A DNA stretch of 5,342 nt from NCBI GenBank assembly GCA_937888775.1, contig CALAQT010000275.1, positions 1-5,342 on the forward strand, written 5' to 3'. The position numbers were made by a program, and so were the translations under genes. The DNA comes from an uncultured Actinomycetes bacterium (lineage in GTDB: Bacteria; Actinomycetota; Thermoleophilia; Solirubrobacterales; Solirubrobacteraceae). A model generated the notes under the pieces. It was not told where the DNA came from, searched no databases, and saw nothing but the letters and a program-made list of their open reading frames with translations. This document shows positions 1-4,853 of this stretch, piece by piece. Each line of letters opens with the position of its first letter. Positions within the stretch are counted from its first letter, which is position 1.

Positions 1-320
1 GCAACCAACGCGGAAAGCATTCGCTGCCGCCGGTCGATCAGGCGCGTGCATTCGCCCCAGATGCAGGCGCGCGGTCGGCGTTGGCACGGTCGTTGGTTCG
101 GCGGGCGCGTCGCGCTCGGCCCGCTTGTGCTTTTGGTCGAACCGGCTCACCCCCCTCGCTTGCGCTCCCGCGTGATAGGGGGAGACTGGCGCACGTTCCT
201 TGAGCTCGATGTCGATCCCGGCCGCACCGGGCGAGCGTCCGGGCCTGCGTACCGGCGCGCTGCACGGCGTCTGGCCCGCGGCGTGGATCGCTGGGCTGAT
301 GGCACGATGTGGTAGGCGAC
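1..320. other. No confident gene; mutually antisense open frames
   Basis: Two frames are open here and are exact codon-aligned antisense partners. The plus-strand frame 1 runs from the window edge to a TAG at 313. A minus-strand frame lacks stops across the same bases and runs off the left edge. Third-position GC is similar on both (about 75%), so composition does not pick a strand. Neither product resembles a family I know. The segment may be the end of a gene whose body lies to the left, or decayed sequence belonging to the fragment just downstream. Confidence 0.4.
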
Positions 321-626
321 GCGGAGTCCGGCGGCGCGGCGCAGGCGCCAAAGCGATGCGGGCGCGTTTGGCGCGTTGGGCGATCCTGGGGAGAGCTGTC
401 TGGGGGCAACTTGTACTTCGCGGTCGACTTCACGCCCGGTGGGTTTCCGATCGGCCTGCGTGTGGAGAGGATTGAGAGCTGCGCGCCTCGGTTTCTCGAC
501 GGCGATCTCGGCGAGTTCCACAATCAGATCGTTGGGCTCGATGTCTTTCCTCGGGCGGGTCGATCCGCCCTGCGATCCAGGAGCGCTTTGCCTCATCGGC
601 CAGCAGATGTCGGGCGCGGCTGGTGA
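200..626 (+). pseudogene. Decayed hypothetical gene with a frameshift in a G5 run
   Basis: A plausible protein emerges only if two plus-strand frames are joined. The frame open from 200 gives a helical stretch (AKAMRARLARWAILGRAVWG) ending at the GGGGG of 402-406. Deleting one G there continues into NLYFAVDFTPGGFPIG and then about 30 further natural-looking residues to about 540. The junction residues (VWG then NLYF) read smoothly through the corrected frame, and GC3 after the junction is high. Short actinobacterial hypothetical proteins with an FAVDxTPGGFPxG-like strand-turn-strand motif seem familiar to me, but I cannot name a family. Upstream, several stops and frame changes near 289-315 suggest further damage. 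A codon-aligned antisense frame is also open (147-596, minus), so strand and reality are both uncertain. A sequencing error at the G5 run is the alternative to decay. Confidence 0.28.
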
Positions 627-800
627 TGGCCGGCGGCTGTTCTAAAGATTTGGGGGAGCGTGTTCGGCGCGGACGTGCGCGGCGAGCGCTACCGCCAGCC
701 CGGCTCGAGGTGCCGGCGAAGCTGTGTGGTTGAGGGGAGCTTGATCTGTTCAACGCTCGGCGGTCGGCACGGGCCGATAGGTACGATCAGTCACCCACGA
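627..800. other. Intergenic region upstream of the winged-helix gene
   Basis: No ORF with coding character was found. The stretch holds a 13-bp imperfect palindrome at 741-753 and a weak TAnnnT-type -10 candidate, TACGAT, at 782-787. No convincing -35 element sits at the expected distance from it. Transcription starting near 794 would leave a leader of about 27 nt carrying the Shine-Dalgarno sequence at 803-809. Confidence 0.35.
741..753. promoter_or_regulatory. Imperfect palindrome, possible operator
   Basis: TTGATCTGTTCAA is a 13-mer in which five of six base pairs around a central T are symmetric (TTGA at one end, TCAA at the other). It lies about 70 bp upstream of a gene for a winged-helix protein, a typical place for an autoregulatory operator. 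A site this short can arise by chance. Confidence 0.18.
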
Positions 801-802
801 AC

Positions 803-809
803 GGAAGGA
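803..809 (+). promoter_or_regulatory. Shine-Dalgarno sequence for the winged-helix gene
   Basis: GGAAGGA lies 11 nt upstream of the ATG at 821. This is a little far but acceptable, and it supports 821 as the start. Confidence 0.5.
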
Positions 810-820
810 TCCGTAGCACG

Positions 821-1375
821 ATGCTTGACCAACTTCGGCGTGACATTCAGGCCCGGCTTGACGAGCTGCTCTCCGAAGCGCAGAAGCTCCGCCATGCGCT
901 GGCGGCGCTGGGTTCGCATAGCACCGCAACACCCACCGCGGCCGCGACGGCTAGCTCGTCACCGACGCGTTCTCGACGCCGGACCCGCTCCGCGCCGGCG
1001 GCCGCTATAGCGATCCAGAAGCCCGCGCGGCCGGGTAAGGGCGCGAAGTCGACGACAGCCCCCGCTTCACCAGAGCCGGTGCAGTCGCCGGTAGCCACGT
1101 CCTCTACAGGCCCAAGGAATGGGCCGCCCCGCACGGCTCGGGGTGCGACTAAGAGCGCCGTGCTCGCCGCGCTGGCGAGCGGCAACGCGATGACCGCCGG
1201 AGAGGTTGCCAGCACGTCTGGACTGGGCCGTGCGAGCGTCAGCACGACGTTGGCAAAGCTCGCCAAGACCGGCGAGGTCACCAAAGCAGCGCGCGGCTAC
1301 CAGATCGCCGGCCAGGCCACTACCGAGCCAGCCGCCGCCGCTGGCAGCGCCGAGGACGCGCAGCCCGTCACGTAA
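821..1375 (+). CDS. Winged-helix DNA-binding protein with N-terminal coiled coil
   Basis: 184 residues, cytoplasmic. Residues 1-31 form an amphipathic helix with hydrophobics at L2, L5, I9, L13, L16, L23, L27 and L30, suited to coiled-coil dimerisation. Residues 32-106 are a low-complexity Ala/Pro/Thr/Ser/Arg linker with a basic patch (SRRRTR at 51-56) that could touch DNA. Residues 107-162 are a winged helix of MarR/IclR-like layout: helix 1 (TKSAVLAALASG), helix 2 (MTAGEVASTSG), recognition helix (GRASVSTTLAKLAKTG) and a two-strand wing (EVTKAARGYQI). The tail is Ala/Glu-rich. Proteins with this coiled coil, disordered linker and wHTH layout are frequent in Thermoleophilia and often appear in many copies per genome; no specific target is known to me. 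The ATG is supported by GGAAGGA at 803-809. It is followed after 117 nt by the zinc-ribbon gene on the same strand. I infer a transcriptional regulator or nucleoid-associated protein; the ligand and regulon are unknown. Confidence 0.88.
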   Translation: MLDQLRRDIQARLDELLSEAQKLRHALAALGSHSTATPTAAATASSSPTRSRRRTRSAPAAAIAIQKPARPGKGAKSTTAPASPEPVQSPVATSSTGPRNGPPRTARGATKSAVLAALASGNAMTAGEVASTSGLGRASVSTTLAKLAKTGEVTKAARGYQIAGQATTEPAAAAGSAEDAQPVT

Positions 1376-1425
1376 GGCATTGCGGGGCGACCAGCGCGCG
1401 CGATCAAAGGGATGATCCGCCGCGC

Positions 1426-1443
1426 CGGGGGCCCAGCACCCCG
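1426..1443 (+). terminator. Weak stem-loop between the two regulator genes
   Basis: CGGGG (1426-1430) pairs with CCCCG (1439-1443) across an 8-nt loop. There is no T-run, so it is at best a U-less terminator of the kind used in high-GC bacteria. It fits separate transcription of the genes on either side. Confidence 0.22.
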
Positions 1444-1451
1444 AGCCGGGT

Positions 1452-1481
1452 TTGCGTGGGTGTGATTTCAAGGGTGATAAT
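1452..1481 (+). promoter_or_regulatory. Candidate promoter for a leaderless mRNA
   Basis: GATAAT at 1476-1481 matches the -10 consensus at five of six positions, inside a local AT-rich island unusual for this DNA. A weak -35 candidate, TTGCGT, lies at 1452-1457 with an 18-nt spacer. A start about 7-11 nt beyond the -10 box falls at 1488-1493, on the TTG/ATG initiation codons themselves. The only ribosome-site alternative, AAGGGTGAT at 1470-1478, overlaps the same bases but ends 14 nt before the ATG, which is too far to be a good site. Confidence 0.45.
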
Positions 1482-1492
1482 TTGGCGCGTTG

Positions 1493-2725
1493 ATGGCTGG
1501 GGAAGTTGATCCGGTTGGCGTGCTTGGGGATGGAACGGTGTATTACGCGCCGATCGGCGAGGTCGTCTATGACGGGGATGATCGAGTGCGCTGCCATCTG
1601 TGCGGCCGGTCGATGCGAATCGTGGGGGGAACTCATCTCAGGGTCGGGCATGGCTGGACGCTTGACGCCTACCGGGAGGCATTCCAGCTACTGGTCAAGG
1701 CCCCGACGTGCTCGCGCGAGCTGAGCGAACGCGGGCGCGAGAACGCGCAGGCGAGGCTGGGTCATCGCCGATTCGGGACGCCGCCCGTCAATGCCGTTCC
1801 GCCGGTCTATCGGGTGCCTCGCTGGCGTTCGTTGGCGTACGCGCGCCCGGACCTGATCAGCGAGCTTCACCGGACTCGCAATCTTGGTCTGGACCCGAAC
1901 CAGCTTGCGGTGAGCTCGCATCAGAAGGTGTGGTGGTGCTGTGAGAGTTGCGGCTATCAATGGCAGGCGACGGTCGATAACCGAGCGATTCGTGATAGCG
2001 GCTGCCCGGCCTGCGCGCTAAAGCGCCGCGTCCAGATACGCAGCCGCGTCGGCGTCGAGCGGTCGATCGCCGTCAACCGTCCGGACTTGGCGGACGAGCT
2101 TCACCCCACCCGCAACGGCGATCTCAACGCCAACGCGCTCGGGGTCGCCTCGGCCCAGAATGTGTGGTGGCGATGCGACACCTGCGGTCACGCGTGGCAG
2201 GCAACGGTCGCTAACCGAGCGTCCGGCACGGGCTGTCCCGCATGCTGGCAGGCCCGCCGAGCCGCCGCACAAAGCATCGTGCCGCGCGGACGCTCGCTGG
2301 CGGCCAAAGCCCCCCAGCTCGTGGGCGAGCTGCATCCCACCCGCAGCCAGCACGTTGAACCCGCCACGCTCGGCGCACGCTCAAGCCAGAAAGTGTGGTG
2401 GCGATGCGGCACGTGCGGCCATGAGTGGCCGGCGCGGGTCGCTTCGCGCACCGTCGGCGACGGCTGCCCAGAATGCGCTCGTCGCCGCCAGCGCGAGCGG
2501 GGGCCGCGCCCGGTCCCCAGCGAGCGCTCGTTGGCTGCCAACCGCCCAGAGCTCCTCACCGAGCTTCACCCGACCCGTAATCCGAACCTCGACGCAGACA
2601 AGCTGGGCGCCGGCTCCAACGCGAAAGTCTGGTGGCGCTGCGCTACCTGCACCCACGAGTGGCGAGCGAAGGTCGGCAACCGAACCCGCGGCAGCGGCTG
2701 CCCCGCGTGCGCCCGCAAACGCTGA
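1493..2725 (+). CDS. MucR/Ros-like zinc finger protein with four DUF4379-type zinc-ribbon repeats
   Basis: 410 residues, no signal peptide or membrane segment, presumably cytoplasmic and nucleic-acid binding. Residues 30-90 resemble the MucR/Ros finger. They contain C34-x2-C37-x10-H48-x4-H53, the THLxxxHG core, then WTLDAYREAF as in MucR's HGLTxxxYR segment and an LSERGR helix. A linker (91-111) leads to four repeats starting near 113, 191, 268 and 346. Each reads RSxAxxxPxLxxELHxTR, then VWWRCxxCGHxW, then NRxxGxGCPxC. The four cysteines per repeat are 150/153/171/174, 228/231/248/251, 305/308/325/328 and 383/386/403/406, one zinc site each. This is the treble-clef/zinc-ribbon family known as DUF4379. 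Repeat 1 is the most divergent (extra Cys149 in place of Arg); repeat 4 has Thr instead of Gly after its second Cys. Family members occur in phage and actinobacterial proteins, sometimes with nuclease domains; none is present here. A TTG at 1490 immediately precedes the ATG and is an alternative start. The exact role is unknown; I infer DNA or RNA recognition. Confidence 0.9.
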   Translation: MAGEVDPVGVLGDGTVYYAPIGEVVYDGDDRVRCHLCGRSMRIVGGTHLRVGHGWTLDAYREAFQLLVKAPTCSRELSERGRENAQARLGHRRFGTPPVNAVPPVYRVPRWRSLAYARPDLISELHRTRNLGLDPNQLAVSSHQKVWWCCESCGYQWQATVDNRAIRDSGCPACALKRRVQIRSRVGVERSIAVNRPDLADELHPTRNGDLNANALGVASAQNVWWRCDTCGHAWQATVANRASGTGCPACWQARRAAAQSIVPRGRSLAAKAPQLVGELHPTRSQHVEPATLGARSSQKVWWRCGTCGHEWPARVASRTVGDGCPECARRRQRERGPRPVPSERSLAANRPELLTELHPTRNPNLDADKLGAGSNAKVWWRCATCTHEWRAKVGNRTRGSGCPACARKR

Positions 2726-3245
2726 GAACCAGACCGGCCAAACCATCGCCAGCGTCCGTCCCGCTCAGCAACGCCAGACGAAGCGCTCTCATCGAACGAG
2801 CCGAACCAACGTGCCGCGCGCAGACGAATCGATCACGGCGCCCGCTACCGGCCGGCGACGACGATCAGATCCCCCAGCAGGCTCACTGTTCGCGTAGCCC
2901 AACCGACGGTAGGCGGGATCCCGGCAAGCGCTCGAGCCCGAACTCAAAGCAAGCAACAGCTCGCTCGGACCGGCGAGCACCCGATCCCCAGCGCGATGTC
3001 GTTTGCCGCAGGAAAGTTTCAGCCGCAATCGGATCCCTTGCGGTCGTGTCGCACCAGTCGGACCGGACGCCTCCTTCTGGGCGATTGCACAAGCGAGCGG
3101 CTCGAGCTGCCGCCCGGATTCAGACGAGCGCTTTCGCAGAAAGCGCTCGTGCGGACCTGTCGGAGGGCGATGCCGATGCCGCATTCGGACGCTGGGCGCG
3201 TCCTTTCCGTTGATTCCGAGCGTCCGGGGCGGGGCGACCTGAATC
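2726..3245. other. Gene-free stretch with small inverted repeats
   Basis: Several frames are open on both strands, but none has a believable domain, a good ribosome site or consistent codon use, and their products are Arg/Ser/Pro-rich as expected of shadow frames in GC-rich DNA. The visible structures are a hairpin at 3023-3043 (CCGCAA paired with TTGCGG, 9-nt loop) and the perfect 12-bp stem at 3124-3150, listed separately. No tRNA-like T-arm was found. No clear terminator directly follows the zinc-ribbon gene's TGA at 2723-2725. Confidence 0.45.
3124..3150. repeat. Perfect 12-bp inverted repeat with 3-nt loop
   Basis: ACGAGCGCTTTC (3124-3135) is followed by GCA and then by its exact reverse complement GAAAGCGCTCGT (3139-3150). 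This is the longest perfect stem I found in the window. The flanks (G at 3123, G at 3151) do not pair, so the arms have sharp ends. There is no T-run on either side. It could be a U-less bidirectional terminator for an unseen transcript, a protein-binding dyad, or a REP-like element. Confidence 0.6.
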
Positions 3246-3353
3246 GTGAAAGCGAGCGTCAGCCGGACGGCTCACGCCCTCCACGGCGCCGGGATCTCCC
3301 GGGTCACCATGGCGCGGCTCAGCGATGCCGGCTCTCGCCGCTTCACGCCTTAA
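3246..3353 (+). CDS. Possible 35-residue small protein
   Basis: A GTG-initiated ORF of 35 codons ends in TAA at 3351-3353. About 86% of third positions are G or C, as strong as in the confident genes. The product is basic and amphipathic (for example ALHGAGISRVTMARL), with no cysteine, signal peptide or known domain. A TGA at 3240-3242, two codons upstream, bounds the frame, so it is not simply the tail of a longer ORF, although a frameshifted remnant of a lost gene could look the same. The ribosome site is poor (a GGGGCG stretch at 3231-3236). A strong stem-loop begins one base into the stop codon, the usual position of a terminator, which supports a real 3' end. I do not recognise the product, and the inverted repeats inside it (3261-3272, 3289-3302) could instead mean a structured non-coding element. 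Confidence 0.3.
   Translation: MKASVSRTAHALHGAGISRVTMARLSDAGSRRFTP
3261..3302. repeat. Two short perfect dyads
   Basis: AGCCG/CGGCT with a 2-nt centre (3261-3272) and CCGGGA/TCCCGG with a 2-nt centre (3289-3302) lie 17 nt apart. Loops of 2 nt favour duplex-DNA dyads over RNA hairpins. Both overlap the small ORF, so they may be incidental to GC-rich coding sequence. Confidence 0.3.
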
Positions 3354-3380
3354 GGGGTCACGCCCACGCGGTGACTCCTT
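3352..3380 (+). terminator. Stem-loop terminator candidate after the small ORF
   Basis: AAGGGGTCAC (3352-3361) pairs with GTGACTCCTT (3371-3380): nine Watson-Crick pairs and one G-U, with a 9-nt loop. It starts at the second base of the TAA stop codon. There is only TT, not a full U-tract, as is common in high-GC actinobacteria. The right arm resembles the stem-loop near 5263-5273. Confidence 0.45.
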
Positions 3381-3450
3381 CACACCGCGAGGAGCACTGC
3401 GGCGGTGACCGGCGAGACGACTGCTCGGACACGAAGGGAGGAGCCCGTTG

Positions 3451-3483
3451 ATGTCGGCGCCGGGCTGTCGCTGCTCGTCCTAA
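3451..3483 (+). CDS. Possible 10-codon leader peptide
   Basis: AAGGGAGGAG (3434-3443) is the strongest Shine-Dalgarno match in the window and sits 7 nt before the ATG at 3451. The ORF then closes after ten residues (MSAPGCRCSS, TAA at 3481-3483). A very good ribosome site driving such a short ORF about 245 nt upstream of a secreted-protein gene is the layout of a regulatory uORF, and two of its ten codons are Cys. It matters only if transcription starts upstream of 3434, because the better promoter candidate is at 3650-3681. The strong site may also be accidental in purine-rich sequence. Confidence 0.2.
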   Translation: MSAPGCRCSS

Positions 3484-3531
3484 GCAGCCACGCGATCAGC
3501 CACGGCGACGGTTGCTGCTCGCGCAAGGAAA

Positions 3532-3600
3532 GCAGGTGCCACGTCCCGCTTCCCGCGCGCAACTCAGGGAACAGGCCGGATTGGGGTCCGGCCCCCCTGC
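3532..3600 (+). ncRNA. Possible three-way-junction RNA structure
   Basis: Three helices nest without conflict. GCAGG (3532-3536) pairs with CCTGC (3596-3600) and encloses two hairpins: TTCCC (3550-3554) with GGGAA (3567-3571), loop 12 nt, and GGCCGGA (3574-3580) with TCCGGCC (3587-3593), loop 6 nt. A further hairpin follows at 3641-3663 (CCGGCGC with GCGCCGG, 9-nt loop). The order GGGAA, then CCGG...GTCCGG, then CCC-GC recalls part of the cobalamin riboswitch core, but no 3' B12 box follows before 3728, so I do not assign that family. It could be a cis-acting leader or a small RNA. No homologues were available for covariation. Confidence 0.25.
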
Positions 3601-3649
3601 GACCGCCAAGGTGGGTCTTCGGGGGGGCGAGAATTTATGCCCGGCGCGC

Positions 3650-3681
3650 TTGGCATGCGCCGGCGCCTACCGGTGTACAAT
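3650..3681 (+). promoter_or_regulatory. Candidate promoter for the secreted-protein cluster
   Basis: TTGGCA (3650-3655) and TACAAT (3676-3681) each match the -35 and -10 consensus at five of six positions. The 20-nt spacer is longer than the usual 17-18. Initiation near 3689 would give a leader of about 40 nt carrying the ribosome site for the gene at 3728. The -35 box lies in the loop of the hairpin at 3641-3663. Confidence 0.4.
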
Positions 3682-3714
3682 CCGGTCAATCGCCGGGGCG
3701 CGACGAAGCGTCTC

Positions 3715-3724
3715 GGGGGGTGAG
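3715..3724 (+). promoter_or_regulatory. Shine-Dalgarno sequence that decides a TTG start
   Basis: GGGGGGTGAG lies immediately upstream of an in-frame TTG at 3728 (7 nt from the G-run). The reading frame stays open back to 3512, but the residues before 3728 do not look like a signal peptide and would bury the hydrophobic segment inside the protein. The TTG start is therefore preferred. Confidence 0.5.
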
Positions 3725-3727
3725 ACT

Positions 3728-4549
3728 TTGCGAGTTTCTTACGTAGCAGAGCTGGGCGCACGCGCTTGCACGCGAGCGCCGCGGGTCGTTCTGGCGGTCG
3801 TTGTTTGTGGCACGGTGCTCGCTCTGCTGGCGCCGATCGCGAGCGGCGCGGGAGCGCCGAGTGACAGGGTCGCGCGGGTGGCGGCTTCCTGCTCAAACGA
3901 GACGGTTAACCCGGGATTTGGGAAGCCGATCACCCTGCGGTTCGTCCTACACGGCGTTTCGTGCAACACAGGGCACCACCTGATCCACACCTATTTCCAC
4001 GACATAGCCACTAAGACCTGCCGAGGACGCGGAACCACCTGCATCTTCGAATATCCAGGCGGGTGGGACTGCTCCTCGCCACCTCCATCTTTCCCGATTT
4101 CGGCGTCGCACCGCTTCGCTGTGTGCGAACTCTTGCGAGGCCGACCGACGGCCAGCGTCACGGTATACCGGGTTACTGCGAAATCGGGCGGGGGGGTGCG
4201 GCACTTGTCTGTTTTCATGTCGCCAGACAAGCGCGTTTGGTGCGACATCAGCCGTAGCGGTAGTGTTATCAACGCCTTCTGTGACACGGGCAACTACGGA
4301 GGAAATGGATTTCACAGCGGGAATGTGGTGCCCGATGGCAAGGTCACGATCTGCAACCATCCTCATGCCGGACGCTATTGCGGGGCCCTCGGTGGACGGT
4401 TCCCCGTTCTGCGCTTCGGCCAGCGAGACGAGCTGCTGGGCTTTCGCTGCACGTCTGCGACGAACGGGATCACCTGCACGGTGCTTGCCGGCACGGGAAG
4501 GGGCAAAGGTTTTCGGATCAACCAGGACCAAGCTGTCAAGGTCGGGTGA
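3728..4549 (+). CDS. Secreted two-domain cysteine-rich protein, DUF6636-like C-terminus
   Basis: 273 residues from a TTG start. Residues 1-43 form a Sec-type signal peptide: an arginine-containing n-region (R2, R12, R16, R19), a hydrophobic core (VVLAVVVCGTVLALLAP) and a likely cut after SGAGA. The mature part has 12 cysteines in two groups of six. The first half (about 54-150) has C55, C79, C98, C105, C115 and C133 and contains VSCNTGHHLIHTYF, RGRGTTC and GGWDC, recalling a domain common in Thermoleophilia exported proteins. The second half (about 159-272) has C172, C185, C209, C218, C241 and C250 and ends GFRCTSATNGITC...GKGFRI, the signature I associate with DUF6636. Even cysteine numbers suggest three disulfides per half. 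No catalytic motif is visible; a cell-surface or extracellular binding role is inference. A G7 run (4190-4196) encodes the hinge between the halves. The small-protein locus at 4572 starts 22 nt downstream, suggesting one transcript. Confidence 0.82.
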   Translation: MRVSYVAELGARACTRAPRVVLAVVVCGTVLALLAPIASGAGAPSDRVARVAASCSNETVNPGFGKPITLRFVLHGVSCNTGHHLIHTYFHDIATKTCRGRGTTCIFEYPGGWDCSSPPPSFPISASHRFAVCELLRGRPTASVTVYRVTAKSGGGVRHLSVFMSPDKRVWCDISRSGSVINAFCDTGNYGGNGFHSGNVVPDGKVTICNHPHAGRYCGALGGRFPVLRFGQRDELLGFRCTSATNGITCTVLAGTGRGKGFRINQDQAVKVG

Positions 4550-4571
4550 CCGAGCAACCCCGTTTTCAAGC

Positions 4572-4853
4572 GTGAACTCGATCATCGCCGTCATCATGGC
4601 TCTGGGGCTCGTCGCGCCAGCGGTCGCGCTCGCCAGCCGGCTCGCAGCCCGCAGTCGCAAAGCGATTGAACGAGCCGCCGGCGCCGGCTACGGCAGCCCG
4701 AGCTACAACATCCGCTTCCCGCAGCGGCTGCTGGCCCATGCCAGGACCAAGGACGGCGGCAACTCGGCGGCCGTCGGCTCAACGCCTTCAACTTGGAAGG
4801 CCCGCCAGATTCCGTGCCGACTCTCGGTCTCGACTCGCTCGAGGGGGAGGCCG
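4572..4853 (+). pseudogene. Truncated paralogue of the downstream small secreted protein
   Basis: A GTG at 4572 (or ATG at 4596) opens a signal-peptide-like start (SIIAVIMALGLVAPAVALA), followed by RKAIERAAGAGYGSP. This aligns with the mature start of the protein at 4854 (ERQAIIRAA just after its own signal peptide). The similarity fades after about 60 residues. The conserved C-terminal half (a W-containing strand and a Cys pair) is missing, and the frame runs without a stop into the next gene. No good ribosome site precedes the GTG. The likeliest reading is a tandem duplicate that lost its 3' half. Alternatives are one fused 213-residue protein with an internal hydrophobic segment, or a real short gene with a frameshift. 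Confidence 0.4.
4841..4850 (+). promoter_or_regulatory. Shine-Dalgarno sequence deciding the 4854 start
   Basis: GAGGGGGAGG lies directly before the ATG at 4854 (6 nt from the GAGGGGG part). With the signal peptide that begins there, it marks an internal start in a frame that is open from much further upstream. Confidence 0.55.

Noticed and set aside
345..374. 8-bp inverted repeat GCGCCAAA/TTTGGCGC with a 14-nt loop
   Set aside because: A short stem with a long loop in GC-rich, possibly coding-derived sequence; chance is a sufficient explanation.
147..596. 149-codon minus-strand ORF, with a natural-looking stretch near its N-terminus
   Set aside because: It is codon-aligned antisense to the plus-strand remnant at 200-626, and its second half is an Arg-rich shadow-type sequence. 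I kept the plus strand as slightly more likely, but this is not decisive.
2160..2897. 245-codon plus-strand ORF overlapping the zinc-ribbon gene
   Set aside because: It is a shifted-frame shadow of the repeats. The zinc-ribbon frame has conserved cysteine spacing in all four units, which this frame does not explain.
2880..2970. Minus-strand tRNA-like fragment (GAGTTCGGGCTC)
   Set aside because: No acceptor stem, D-arm or anticodon arm can be fitted around it.
2789..3184. 131-codon minus-strand ORF in the gene-free stretch
   Set aside because: Basic low-complexity product, no ribosome site or domain, and it reads through the perfect hairpin. Long open frames are expected by chance at this GC content.
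3405..3746. 113-codon plus-strand ORF with GTG start and GAGGAG 10 nt upstream
   Set aside because: The product has no recognisable domain and is Pro/Arg/Trp-rich in its second half, and the ORF covers the structured region and promoter and overlaps the start of the secreted-protein gene.
3532..4022. Cobalamin riboswitch: GCAGGT, GGGAA and CCGG...GTCCGG in order, with AAGACCTGCC at 4013-4022 resembling a B12 box
   Set aside because: The B12-box-like sequence is about 480 nt from the 5' element, more than twice the usual length of the class, and lies inside well-supported coding sequence. The intervening core motifs are incomplete. An Rfam RF00174 scan would settle it.
3947..4660. 237-codon minus-strand ORF
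   Set aside because: It lies antisense to the secreted protein, whose signal peptide and paired cysteines establish the plus strand as coding.
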